Shown piece by piece: positions 14,300 through 25,829 of a DNA stretch of 64,000 nt. Origin of the DNA: Cycas panzhihuaensis (Eukaryota; Cycadophyta). The stretch is from contig CM041465.1 in NCBI GenBank assembly GCA_023213395.1, forward strand, positions 89,473,741 to 89,537,740, in the 5' to 3' direction. The notes under the pieces are model-generated. The model was not told the origin of the DNA, made no database searches, and worked only from the letters and a program-made list of their open reading frames with translations. The stretch's first letter is position 1. Each line of letters starts with the position of its first letter. Both the position numbers and the translations under genes were made by a program.

Positions 14300-15001
14300 A
14301 TGGCTATGGATTATATTAATACTAAGTTTCCCATATTTGATGGGAAAAAAAATTAGATTTAGAGATACATGTTGAAATCACATTTTATTATAAATAACCT
14401 TTGGAAATTTATAAAATACGGTTACCTAATGAATGAACAAGATTTTAGAGAAAACTTTAAAAAGGACAATGAAGACCTAACACTAATGATTTATACTATA
14501 GATGATGATATACTTACTCATGTTTATGATATCAACATATCTAAATCTATTTGGGATACCCTCAATTCACTTTATGAGAGAGAAACTTTTGATTTAAGTA
14601 AATTTAACTATATTGATGATGTATGTTATGTTAAGCGGATGATAAAACAGGTATTTCTTGATGAAAAGTCTAGTGTGGCATGTAATGTTAAAGATTCCAA
14701 TAAGATTGATGAACATAATGATGCATTTAATAAAACTACATCTACATCTGACCTAGTTGATCCTAATCAAAAGGACAAACTCAAAGATGAAGGCTCATAT
14801 TCATTTAAAGTAACTTACACCTACATTTAGACTATAATTTATTGAATATTATATAGTAAGAATAATAGTGCAAACCAAAGACCACTTCAAAGTTGATAAT
14901 GAAGTTACAAGACATGAGAACAATCACTTTTTCAAAGTATTCCTAAAGTATTTATACTACAAGTTCAAGGAGAAGTAGAAGATGAACGTGATGAACATTA
15001 A
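14300..15001 (+). pseudogene. Degenerate gag of element 2
   Basis: ATG at 14300 opens MAMDYINTKFPIFDG, with two TAG codons shortly after. The frame then runs open from 14369 to 14827: FIINNLWKFIKYGY, FKKDNEDLTLMIYTIDDD and SKSIWDTLNSLYE are the conserved gag blocks. YVKRMIKQVFLDEKSSVAC aligns with element 1 after its frameshift, showing which frame was original. The end VQGEVEDERDEH and TAA (14999-15001) abut the purine tract AGGGGAAG. It is the best preserved gag of elements 1-3, about 233 codons. No Cys-His zinc knuckle is seen. Confidence 0.72.
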
Positions 15002-15010
15002 GGGGAAGTA

Positions 15011-15333
15011 TGATGGGGTTAATATTCCTCATCTAACTCCTACCTTAGAGACATGTGACCATATACTTCTTCATGGTAAGTAAGGTAAGATTATTTTATT
15101 ATACACTATCATTATTTTATATTATTTTAAATTGAAGGTTGAGGAGGTTTCCCTCCTTTCTCAAAAGTATATATCTTATGGTGTTCTAAACCCTAATGTT
15201 TATCAAAAATACCAACTATTAGAAATCTGATATACTCTCTTCACAATAGGTTAATACAATGCTATTTCATAAGTGTACTTTGAATATGACTTGAGTTACA
15301 TAATTTCACCTACTACTTTGATCAGTTCTAACA
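15011..15333 (+). repeat. Right LTR of element 2
   Basis: 323 bp, TGATGGGGTTAATA...TTCTAACA, with purine tract upstream. It is followed immediately by TGGTACTAGAG, resembling a primer-binding site, where a target copy would be expected. Confidence 0.85.
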
Positions 15334-16406
15334 TGGTACTAGAGTTGTGATTAAATTCTAACATCATACACCCTAATAACTCTGACCCATCGAGTAGGGA
15401 CCCTGATGAAAATTTGGGTCCTTGTAATCCAAAAAATAATAATCAAGGAAGTCACTTTTTGTAGTATCAGAATCCTTTCAACTATCCTCATTACCTCTAT
15501 AAAAATCCCATGGGGCCCAAATTAGTTAGCAAACCTTGTTAGGTATTGGCCGCATGCCTCTTTTGACTTATTATTAGTTACCCTACTCAGTCTCACCTCC
15601 AGACCATACCAACTAACTTCTAATATCCTTCTAATATCTTGGAGAGTTATTCATATATCCCTTATCCCTTGAACACTGAATATATTATCTCAAGGAATCT
15701 AACAACTAATTAAATCATGTAAGATTTGATAATTGATCACAAACTATGTTGATCCACTCACTCGAAAGAGTCCACATCTCTATAGAGTTTTTAAATCGAC
15801 CTTTGAAAGGTCACTAATTATCTCTCTAATTGCCAATCCTTCATTTTCTCTTATCTCTATTCTCTCTAAGGGTTATATCACATAGCATTTATATGAGTTA
15901 GTTTCATTTTTCAATCTATATTTCTTCATTTTTCTTTTTTAAAATTTTATTTCATTGTAAAAAACATAATTTCATAATGAAAAATATAACCTTATGGTAA
16001 AAAATGTGATTAAACCACAAAAAATGTGATCTCATAGTAGGTAAAATTGTTATTTTCTAGATTTTGTCAATTTGCAACATCATATTTTTCTATCTCACAT
16101 TATATTTTTAGTTGTTCTGTTATGCTTTTATTTTGCTTCATCATATTTTTTACCATAAAATCCCCTCTCTCTTTTATTCCAATAAAAGACTTACTAGATA
16201 TCTAGCACCCTGATATATAGCTTCAAATTTGACCTCTTAGAGTTGATCCCCTACTCAATCAATCTCTTCATCGCTCTAGATGATCAATAAATCACTCTGG
16301 GAATTACATTTTCCAACTCTTGCTCGTGAAAATGAAATCAAAATTCTACTATTCTTGTACAAAATGGGCTTTCCCTTTACCTTTTGGCAAAATTTTTCCT
16401 TAGCTC
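15334..16406 (+). other. Unassigned; possible remnant of another element's 5' internal region
   Basis: It begins with primer-binding-site-like TGGTACTAGAG (15334-15344). The following frame reads NNSDPSSRDPDENLGPCN and YQNPFNYPHYLYKNPMGP with stops between (about 15370-15520), polar and Pro/Asn-rich like the start of a gypsy gag. From 15950 to 16030 the motif AAAAATGTGATTAAAC-like occurs repeatedly (see also 22000, 41450, 43500). Not classified further. Confidence 0.35.
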
Positions 16407-16411
16407 TATTT

Positions 16412-16691
16412 TGTTGGGTGTAATACTTAATTCCATTAGCCCTATGTAAACTCTCTCTATCTTTTGTATTCTATATTAGAGTTGTGGGCCACCTTGATAT
16501 GTGTGCCACCTCTAAGTAGTCCAATGGGGTTCTCTCTCTAGTGGTGAGGTTGTACTCTAAGTATGTACTCTTATTTATTCATAATTGAGTTTTGGCTAAT
16601 TCTCCAACATGGTGTCTATTTTGTATATATTTCATCTTTTTGTTGCTCACCATTAGGGTTTGATATACTTGTTACATTCCTAATCCTAACA
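16412..16691 (+). repeat. Left LTR of element 4
   Basis: TGTTGGGTGTAATACTTAAT...CCTAATCCTAACA, 280 bp. It lacks the hairpin module of elements 1-3. A related but diverged LTR occurs on the minus strand at 21380-21688. Confidence 0.94.
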
Positions 16692-16703
16692 TGGTATTAG
16701 AGC

Positions 16704-19276
16704 CCAAGGTTTAATCCTTGGAGGTATTTCTTGCAAATCTGAGTATATGTTATCCTTGTTTTTGAGCTTTCAAGTCTTGTAAATTTTTTGATGTGCCTAT
16801 TTGGTGACTTTATCAAGTTGAAGATCATTTCAAGTTATATCTTATGTTATGGGACTATTATCAAGTTTTGAAAGGCTGTTTTAAAGTTGATGAGAGGCTA
16901 TTTTCAAGCCCATTTTAAACTTTTGTAATTGTTTGAAGCCTGTTGATGCTGGTCAAGTAGACATCTTCTCCACATATGGTACCACAATAAATTTGTATGC
17001 AGGTGAAATCCCACAAAAGCTTATGTTTAGATTCTAATTACTAGAAGACCATCTCCATTACACGTCAGTGGACAAGAATGCAACCAAGATGATTGATAGC
17101 AGTTGAGAGAGTACTTCTTGGCCATGAGTGATTCTATTTCAATTTTTTTTTGTAGATCTATAAGCAGATAAAGGTTCTATATTCATTCTATTGATATATT
17201 TTCTCTTTGTCACTTATTGTATTTGAGAAAAATAAAAAAAAAATCTGTATTTAAGGCCTTCAAATTTGGCCTATGTTCTTATGTATTTTTTTTCAAAAAA
17301 AAAAAAAGACGTCTACCAAATCTATTCGTGGGTGAGCTACCATTTCCAAATCTATGAAAAGGAGGTTGGTTTTAGGTTCAGAATAGGAAAAGAATAAGCC
17401 TCGCACTACTTGCTTAGAGGAAGAGGATGAGATGCATCCTACTGTATTTATAGTCATTTGGTTGAGGATTCTATCCATAAATCCATGGATACAACCACTG
17501 AGTCTTTATTGCACAGATCTTTAGAGTTCTTAGGGGGCATAATTATCATGATTGTATATCGTATGAACGAGGAGAGTGTTGTGGCATACTCCAATGCTTA
17601 TGCTCGTGTTAACATGAAATGCCAAAGATGGATAAACCTATTCTCGCCCATTGGATTAAAGCCAACCATCTTTATGGAAAACCATTCCTATATTGTGGAG
17701 TTACACAACAGGATGCCATTAGTTGCAAGCAAGTGGACTGCCTACAAGACACTACCAATAAGGATGATTTTCTGATACTAACAGACTCCTCATTCAGACC
17801 CGCTCCAAAGTATTCACCCAAGCTTTGATACCTACATGTAAACCTGATCGTCTTAGGGCCTCCAACCTTCACTGTGCGTCGCCCTTACAACTGGATGATG
17901 AATGAAGGATAGGTTTCTCCAGAAGGAGGATGAAGACGAGCTCTGTAATCCCTATGGCATCCAGTGGCCTCCCTGCATCAACGATGCCCTCTATACTTTG
18001 GTAAATCTGAGATCAATTTGAACAACGTTGTGCACAACAACGTTCCTCCTCGCTTGTTGAACTTATATAATCCATGGCGATGACCCTTCTTCATGCTCGC
18101 ACACCTATGAATAGATCAATGGCAGTGAAGAAATTTCTTTTTTGAAACCCTAACATTTTAGGGCATTGAATCCTTTTCTAAATGTGTTCTTGATTGATAT
18201 TTTGGCAGATGTTATAACTTCATATTTTGATGGATGTGAATTATTATTAAAAGGGTTTATTTTTTTTTAATTTGAAAAATAAAATTTAATTATATTGTAT
18301 AATAAGTTTAAGTATGTCAGCCCTTTATCACTTCAGACCTAGGTTTTATGGAGCTCCCATATGACCAACAGTCAGCTTATGGAGGGGGCTAGTCCCTATT
18401 TCATCATTTTTCAGCATTACTAAAGGGTACTTGTCACTTTTTTAACTGTATCTTGAGATTGGGAGGTTCAATTTCAGTTCTGTCTATTGCGTTGGATTCG
18501 TAATAGAGAGACCATTTATTTGACAGGTCATTTTATATATTTTGGAGCTTTTTTCATGGAGATTTTTTTATTCAAAGTCACAAGTTTCTATTTGTCTTCA
18601 TTTTTTTCATCTTCTTCAAGCACATATTATATTTTCAAGGTTTCTTGATGTAATGTACCCCAAATGGAGGGGGTGACGTACTATAGACTTATTTTTAGCT
18701 CTTGAAGAACCCATTATGATCATATTATACTTCATTTATGAAAGAGAGTCATATGTGCTACACAAGTCACATATTATTTTTCAGTCATGTAAAAATTTCT
18801 AATGCTGGTTATTTTGCCCATGGTGGCAAGTTGTTAGCCCAATGAGGCATCCTTTTAGCCCATGTGGCATGTTTGACGCCATAGTTCCATTGTATTTCTG
18901 GCCATTAGATGTCGAAGAAGTGCTTTTTCTATTGAGCAAGAGGTAGGACATACTTTTAGAAGCTACTCTTACCTGCCATGTGTTATTTGCCATGTGCTTT
19001 ATATATATTTTTTCCTTGTTGTACTCCCATATGAGTAAGGGGTGGGACCTTATACAACTACTCTTGCCAGCTCCTGATTGATCCACATATACAAAGGGAG
19101 TTCCTACCCCACTGGCGATTGCAATCACTGATAACCCATGCATTCTGGTAGATGGACTCTACTTCATATAGACTTCAGCAGCTTTCTTATTCTATGCAGT
19201 AGTGGTTATGATCTAGTAGACTTTTGGAGACTTGAGTTTATCATTGATGTGACAACATTTATGTAATTGACTATTA
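16704..19276 (+). other. Interior of element 4 with protein-like patches of unknown origin
   Basis: No gag, protease, integrase or RT motif was found. The part 17290-18110 is less AT-rich than its surroundings and contains open frames of mixed composition on the plus strand (17458-17775 with SIHKSMDTTTESLLHRSLEF; 17619-17828 with CGVTQQDAISCKQVDCLQD). A minus-strand frame of 114 codons lies at 18799-19143. I cannot assign any of them. They may be captured host-gene pieces, as LARD-like elements often carry foreign sequence, or chance frames. Confidence 0.4.
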
Positions 19277-19286
19277 CAGGGGGGAA

Positions 19287-19566
19287 TGTTGGGTGTAATA
19301 CTTAATTCGATTAGCCCTATGTAAACTCTCTCTATCTTTTGTATTCTATATTAGAGTTGTGGGCCACCTTGATATGTGTGCCATCTCTAAGTAGTACAAT
19401 GGGGTTCTCTCTCTAGTGGTGAGGTTGTACTATAAGTATATACTCTTATTTGTTCATAATTGAGTTTTGGCCAATTCTCCAACATGGTGTCTATTTTATA
19501 TATACTTCATCTTTTTGTTGCTCACCATTAGGGTTTGATATGCTTGTTACATTCCTAATCCTAACA
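19287..19566 (+). repeat. Right LTR of element 4
   Basis: 280 bp, immediately after the G-rich purine tract and followed by target copy TATTT. Confidence 0.94.
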
Positions 19567-19571
19567 TATTT

Positions 19572-20373
19572 GACTCTATTATATAAACAAGCCCTAATTT
19601 TAGATGTCTTACTTATAATTAGATATCCTTTTTAATATAGAATTTTGTCATCTTATTCCCATAAATAAAAAAACCCTTTTTATTCTTATAAAAATCCTTT
19701 TATTGGTGATGATTTATGTTATCTTGAATGTACCATATATGACATCTTTCTCTACTATTTATGATCATACTTTGGTCATATTATGCTCTAAAAACTCACT
19801 TGTTAAAGAGCTTAAACTTTAATAATGATATACTCTAAGAAACCAACCACTAATGAGCTTAAACTATGGTAGCACCTCATACTCTAAAATGTGATTATTG
19901 ATGAGCCTGAATTATGACAATTAAGCTCCAAACGATTTCCTATTAATGAGCTCATAAATTATAAAAGCTTGTCCCTCATGCTCTGGCATGGGATTTCACC
20001 TTCAAAGCATGGTTACTAAGGTAAAATTATGACCACTATATTTCTAAGCCCCATTTAATTAATGGGCATTCTTGTGGTATTATTAATCAAGTGTATTTTT
20101 AGACCCCATCTAGTATATGGAGATTCTTATGGTAATATATTCCAAAGCCCCATCTAGTCAATGGGCATCTTGGTGATACTTTTATTTTAGCATTGTAGTG
20201 AGATTAGGATTTAACCTTAAACTAGCTTTCATTTATCATCCTTTTATCATTCATATAATTATTATTCAACTCTTTTTCTATCATTTTAGAAAACTTTCAC
20301 TTATGTAACATTGCCACCTCTCACCATTGTACTTTTATCTTAAAGTAGGAGCCACAGGTGTTAAGGGGAAAAA
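19572..20373 (+). repeat. Gypsy-type 3' untranslated repeats and purine tract
   Basis: Degenerate short repeats such as GAGCTTAAACT..., CTCTAAAA and CCCCATCTAGT-ATGG recur at irregular spacing (19790-20170). CACCTCTCACCAT (about 20312) and AGGTGTTAAGGGGAAAAATG follow, the latter a purine tract (20363-20373) directly before TGTTTAAACAAAATCTGG. The same order occurs on the minus strand at 42960-41965, so this is the 3' end of a repeated element. A Ty3/gypsy source is inferred from that second copy's surroundings. Confidence 0.6.
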
Positions 20374-21350
20374 TGTTTAAACAAAATCTGGCCTTGATCA
20401 ATTTCTATATAGCTTGTTGATGGGTTTATTTCTTCATGTATATATTTGCTTGTTAAATAAATGTTGGCCAACTATTTGGCATATATTATCATGGCTTGTA
20501 ATGGAATTTAGCTTAATTTTGGTGAAATTTTATGCTACTATTGATGATAATTAGAAATTGAACATAGAGCTCTGATACCATGTTATAACGAAGCTCTAAG
20601 TGAGTAGGATCTTGGAAAATGTCCCCTATAATAAGTTTCCATCTCAAAATCTCCTCATCTATAGTTACACTAACATTCTCTCCATAGATCTGTCATACTT
20701 AGCTGCTTACCAATAAATAAATTTAGCCACTCTTTTTTTTTTTTAATATATAAAAACATAAGCCAAATATTAAAGGCCATAAATATAATCTTTTTTTGAA
20801 TTTTTTTAATATAGTAACAACATAAGGAGATTATATATGAGAAAAAAAATAATTTTTGACCTTTAGTCACCTATAAATCTATAAATCCTTTCGAAATGGA
20901 GTTACTCTTGGCTTCCAGATAACAAGAAGGGACTCTCTTAACTACTATTAATGATTCCTATTGTAATCTACCCACTGACATGTAAAGGAGGCAGTTATAT
21001 AGAAATTAGAATCTACACAAAGGAATTTCTATGGACTTCATCATAAAGAACCTATATGTAATATTATTTTGGCACCATATGCATATAAAATTATCTACTT
21101 GAGTAGCTTAAAGTAGGCTTCAAAACAACTATAAATATCCTTAAAATAGCTCCTCAAAATATTGATAATAGTCCCCTAAAAAATATGCATAAGATGGCTT
21201 CACATAACTTAAAATGATCCTTCAAGATCAAGTCATAAAGTAGGCACAATAAAAAAATGATAAGGCTTCTAAAAGAAATCTAAAGGATAATATGTATAAG
21301 ACTTTACAATAATGCCTTCAAGGATTCAATCTTGGGTTCAGATACCATAT
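20374..21350. other. LTR-like and leader debris
   Basis: The start TGTTTAAAC at 20374 is probably the beginning of a plus-strand gypsy LTR. GCTCTGATACCA at 20569-20580 is a perfect copia primer-binding site on the minus strand, and TGTTATAAC to its right would be the end of its LTR. From 21350 leftwards the minus strand matches the leader of element 4 (TGAACCCAAGATTGAATCC against AGAGCCCAAGGTTTAATCC). Boundaries between the pieces are unclear. Confidence 0.45.
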
Positions 21351-21367
21351 TAGAAATTGAACATGGA

Positions 21368-21688
21368 GCTCTAATACCATATTAGAAGCTGAAAATACAC
21401 TATATACAAGGAATAATGGTGAATTAAATATATAATAATAAAGTACAAATAAGATAAAGTATATACAACAAATGAACACCAAATATGCAGAATTGGTCAA
21501 AACTCAAATTAGAAAAAATGATAGTATACATACTTATAGTACATGCTCACCATTAGTGAGAGAACATCCTTGGTCAATCCAGAGGTGCCACATATCTCTA
21601 TGTGGTCCACAACCTCTAATATAAAATACAAATAATGTAAAGATAGATTACATTAGGGTAACTTTGTAGTTAGGTATTATACCCAAAA
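21368..21688 (-). repeat. Minus-strand relic LTR and primer-binding site of the element-4 family
   Basis: On the minus strand, 21688 to 21380 aligns with the element-4 LTR: TTGGGTATAATACCTAACT, GAGGTTGTGGACCACAT, CAATTCTGCATATTTGGTGT. It ends at GCTTCTAATA. TGGTATTAGAGC (21379-21368) is the primer-binding site. No matching second LTR was found in the window. Confidence 0.75.
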
Positions 21689-23274
21689 TGGTGATGTATG
21701 ATTGAGTGATGATGTATGTATGATGATATGTTCCATATGTTGATGAGTGAAAACTATAGCAATAGATCTTCTCTTACATTTATTCCAAATCACTTTTCCT
21801 TATACTTTGCTTCTTTTTATGCCAATTCTTCTTAATCTCAAGTTTATGGTGTCTTCTAGGCCTCATAATCACTTTGAGCACCCCTTCTAAGTCTTATTTT
21901 TCCCTCTATAGAGTTGATCTTATTTCAATTACTAAATAATGTTTAACATTTTTATGTTTCTTTCTTTGGTTTTTTTATTTCTTGTTTCATTGTATTTTTG
22001 ACATTATAAAAATGTGATTTTATTTAGAAAACATGATTGATCATATTTTATAAATAAAATCATTTTTTTATCCTTTGTAAAATGTGATCAACCATATTTT
22101 ATGAGGGAAATTACATTTTTGAATATGACCCATGTAAATTTTCTTAGTTAAGTGTACTATTTCCCTCCTAATCTCACTACTGTTGCCCAAATTGCATGCT
22201 TCTCATCTCCTCTTCCTTCCTGAGGAACCCAAACTCTGTAGGACTAAATGATTAAGGCATCTTTACAAGATTGAAAGAAAGAAAAATAAAGAATCAAGAG
22301 AAAGGGATTTTAGAGACTTTAAAAATATTGTTTAGATTTTTTTCTAAGATTTATTGTAATGTTTGACTTATGTGTATTTTCTCTTTCTCTTCTTCTTGCT
22401 TGATTGGTTATTTAGAGTAGAGGTTGACATACTGCCCTTGCCGCGCATGCCTTTCTACTTGTTCATTATGCATGTGCCTATGGGTGTTTACTTCTTTACT
22501 TGGTCTACTTTTTCCTTTTTTGTTTACTTGCAACTCTTATTTTTTTACTTCTTTCTTTTTTGCCTTTTCTTTTTTTCTTTTTGCTTTTTGCTTTTGCTCC
22601 CTAATGAAAGGTGATCCTCCTAGCTGCCAGCCTCCCATAGTGTTGTTTTAGACTTGGGTACTTTCTGTTCCCTTGATCCTCATTTTCTCCTAAACTCTCT
22701 TCTTTTTTTCTTTTAGTCTCACAAAAAGGGCATATGCTAACGGGATCGAGGAGATAGAAAGGGTTCCATCCCATTTATGCAAGGTTTTCATCTAAGATGA
22801 AAACTTCTATCAAAGATCTGGTAATGTTATTTTTGGCTCTTTTGCTTTGATTTTTATGAATTGATATTCATATTGTGTCCTTCTTAATGCCATATTTATT
22901 ATCTTTGTCTTAGTTCTTATTATGTTTTCTGTTATTTGAAAAGACTTGGCTAAAAGATCAACCCTTTATGGGACTTTCAAAGGTTAACTAAGGTGAAGTG
23001 AGGGCTATATTTACTCTTTTCACCATCATTCTACAACTCCTCCCTCTCATTCTTCATAATAGTAAAGTTTTTCCAAGAGATTTTGTCTCATCCTTCTTAT
23101 TTTGGTGGTGGTTTTGTTAAGTCTTTACTATTTATCCTTTTTGTACTTATTTTTCAAAGGGAAAAGTAGTAAAGAATTAGATAAAAAGGAAGATGATATG
23201 TTGAGGTACAAGTGTAATCTCTTTCATTAGAATTTTCTATGGTTGATTGTTTTGGTTTCCTTGATTCTTTTTTT

Positions 23275-23278
<4 letters not shown>
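21689..23278. other. Unassigned intergenic sequence
   Basis: Around 21990-22120 the words AAAATGTGAT, ACATGATTGATCATATTTTA and AAAATGTGATCAACCATATTTTA occur close together, as near 41450 and 43500. Frames at 22363-22651 are Phe/Leu-rich translations of T-rich DNA. No gene is supported. Confidence 0.45.

Positions 23279-23357
<79 letters not shown>
23279..23357. repeat. (CT)n(TA)n compound microsatellite
   Basis: About 54 bp of CT followed directly by about 25 bp of TA. Confidence 0.98.
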
Positions 23358-24450
23358 CGCGCTTTAAGTTTCTTTATTTTGTAAGAAATCAAGTAGAATC
23401 AACAACTTCATGGTTGCATGTCACTTGAATAAATGCTAGTTCACTTCATAAATTAGAGTTTAAGTTTCCTATCATTCATGAAACTTAGATTTAAACTTAC
23501 ATGTTGAATCTTTGAAGCTAGATTTATCATTGAAGTTAAAGAAGGTTCATTTTCAGCCTTGTATATTAGATTTTATGGTTCATCTTCCTTATTGGAAAAT
23601 ATTTTATGGTTAAAAATATCATAACTTTCATTAATATCATTCATTCAAGAGGAAGAACTTTAATTTATAAGAAGTTTCTTATGGTATCAACCTTCACTAT
23701 CTGGGTATGTGCATGAGTTTCTTTTACAAATTTTATTCTATTTTTCTTTCATTTAAAAACAAAGGTTATTGTGAAAAAGCTAAGACCAAAGAAATCATAA
23801 AGAAAGGACTTCCATCTTGAAAAGAATAAAGAAATTCTTTTGATCTCTCTTTTATTTTATTTTGAAGGCTTCTATTTTCTAAAAAAAAAAAAAAAAGAAA
23901 TTTATTTTCCTTTCATGTAAAGTTATCTTTAGAATATATGATTATTTAATTATAGTTATCTCTTCCATCCTTAAGTAAACTGAAAAAGTTAAAAGAGATA
24001 AGAAAAGAGCTTGAACAAAAATATTGTTAGTATAACTCTCAAACTCAAATATTCTCTCTAACTTATGTAGGCTAATCTACCTTTTACTATCAAGCTAGAA
24101 TTGCATATTTTAGCCATATACTTTTCGATCTACTTTAAATTACAAAACATAAACAAGTAGAGACTCCTTCTTAGGAGTTGGTTAAAAATAGTACTAGGAC
24201 CTTTATAGGTTGACTAATCTTTCATCATCTTATATTGAATAAAAAAACATAAAGCTATTAAGAGGTAATTAACCTAGACAACATCTGAAGCAACCAAGAT
24301 AATAGTGTATGTCTTGAAGTTTAAGGGAGATAATTTGGGTTATGTTTGAGAATCTTTCTTTACCTTTATTTTATGTATTTATCATATATGAAGTGCTTTT
24401 TTTTTTTTTTAATTAGTTTGTCTTTCAAGGCATTTAAAAAAAATATTATT
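23358..24450. other. Unassigned; probable 5' region of element 6
   Basis: AT-rich without a supported reading frame. TGGTATCAACCTTC near 23682 vaguely resembles a primer-binding site, but I could not find a left LTR matching the right LTR of element 6. Confidence 0.35.
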
Positions 24451-25604
24451 ATGGATTCTAGAATAAGCAATATAATGGTACCTAAGTTTTATGGTATTAA
24501 TTTCAATAATTGAAATCATAGAATGAAATTTATCTTTATATCAAAAGGCATATGAGACTTAATTAAAAACGGATATGGTATACTTTATCCTAACACTATT
24601 ATAGATGAGAAGAAGACTTTGAATGAGAATGAAAAGAAAGATAAAGAAGCTTTGACATTTATGTTCCACACTTTGAAGGGCCATATTTTCCTAAGAGTAA
24701 GTGAGGTGGCTACAACAAAGGAGGTATGGGATGATTTGAAGACCACTTACAAATGAACTACTATATCAAAACTTTAAATACTAAGGACCAAATTTAAAAA
24801 TTATAGAATGAATAATAGTGAGGGAATCAATGACTTTATAGCTAAGGTTCAAGGCTTATTTAATCAAAAGAGGGCCTTATAAGAAGTTATTAGTAAATAA
24901 AGGATGGTAGAAAAAATTCTAAGGAGTGTTAATGACATCAAGAGGTTTGAGATGGTACCTATAAGTATTGAAGTCTCCAAAGACCTTACGACACATAGAG
25001 TTGATTGACTTAATACTATATTATTAGTTGTTGAAGAGAAGAAATATGATAATAAGTCCTTAAAATATGCATTTTCCACTAAGGTAAAGATTATGCTATC
25101 TTATGAAAACCAAAGTTTTAGGGATAGAGGTTAATCTCCTAGAGGAAGGGATCTAAAATTTAGAAGCCAAAGATAATCTTATCAAGTTCAAGGTCAATTT
25201 CATCATGGTCTAGAGAAATGCTATTAAGGACAAGGATAATTTTATTAAGAATAAGCATATGGAAATCAAGACCAAATTAATTAAGGTCAAGGATAAGGTA
25301 TTAGACCTTAAGGAAGAGGAAGAGGATAAATTATAAGGGGAAGAAATCAAGGATAAAGAGGAGGAAATCTTAGAGGTAGAGGAAGAAGAATAATATAATG
25401 TTCCTATTACCATAGAAATTGGCATTTAAAAAATAATTATTTCATAAAAAAGATCCAACATGTAAAGAGGAGTAATAAATATAATAATTGAATAACCATA
25501 ACAGAATGAAGATTTTTTCTATTAAGTTTAATAGCTAATAAAGAGGAGGATAGTTGGTATATTGATTCAAGTTTCTCTACTTATATGGCTCATAGGAAAG
25601 AAGG
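24451..25604 (+). pseudogene. Element 6 gag and protease start
   Basis: ATG at 24451 opens MDSRISNIMVPKFYGINFNN, with a stop where copia gag has Trp (FYGINFNN-W). It continues as RMKFIFISKGI, KKDKEALTFMFHTLKGHIF and TTKEVWDDLKTTYK (UBN2-type gag). A Gly/Arg-rich tail with several stops replaces the usual nucleic-acid-binding part (25100-25400). DSWYIDSSFSTYMAHRK at 25549-25600 is the copia protease active-site region (normally D-S-G; here D-S-S). The frame is cut at 25604 by element 7. Confidence 0.78.
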
Positions 25605-25609
25605 ATTTA

Positions 25610-25817
25610 TATGAAAATCCTTTGAAGAGGAACAAATTCATTCTCTCAATGTCTTTTATTGATGATACATTGTACATATATATACAAGTACAAGGTGGGT
25701 ACAATTGGTAACCACTCAACCATATAATGCCACTTGTCATCTTAAGAAAGGAGAGAAAGGGGGTACATGACCCTTATATTAAATATTATAACCTAAGGTA
25801 AAACATTACCTTTTGCA
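25610..25817 (-). repeat. 3' LTR of element 7
   Basis: 208 bp. On the minus strand it begins TGCAAAAGGTAATG after the purine tract AAGAGGGGG. Its outer end has decayed from CA to TA. Confidence 0.93.
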
Positions 25818-25829
25818 CCCCCTCTTAAT

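Larger units (their letters stand above)
16412..19566 (+). mobile_element. Element 4: non-autonomous LTR element without gag or pol
   Basis: 3155 bp with 280-bp LTRs on both sides (16412-16691, 19287-19566) differing at 10 positions by my count (96.4 % identity). The target duplication TATTT is perfect (16407-16411, 19567-19571). Primer-binding site TGGTATTAGAGC is at 16692-16703 and purine tract CAGGGGGGAA at 19277-19286. The 2.6-kb interior holds no recognisable retroviral domain, so this is a LARD-like element moved in trans. It is the youngest datable insertion in the window. Confidence 0.93.

Noticed and set aside
18799-19143. Minus-strand frame with GAGKSS, resembling a P-loop
   Set aside because: No Walker B or other NTPase motif, not conserved, and inside a non-autonomous retroelement. 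The six residues are easily met by chance.
22363-22651. Overlapping Phe/Leu-rich frames that look like membrane proteins
   Set aside because: They come from T-rich DNA with TTTCTTTT runs; no start context, homologue or conservation is seen.
24864-25425. Minus-strand frames of about 70 codons
   Set aside because: They are antisense shadows of element 6 gag, which has clear copia gag motifs on the plus strand.
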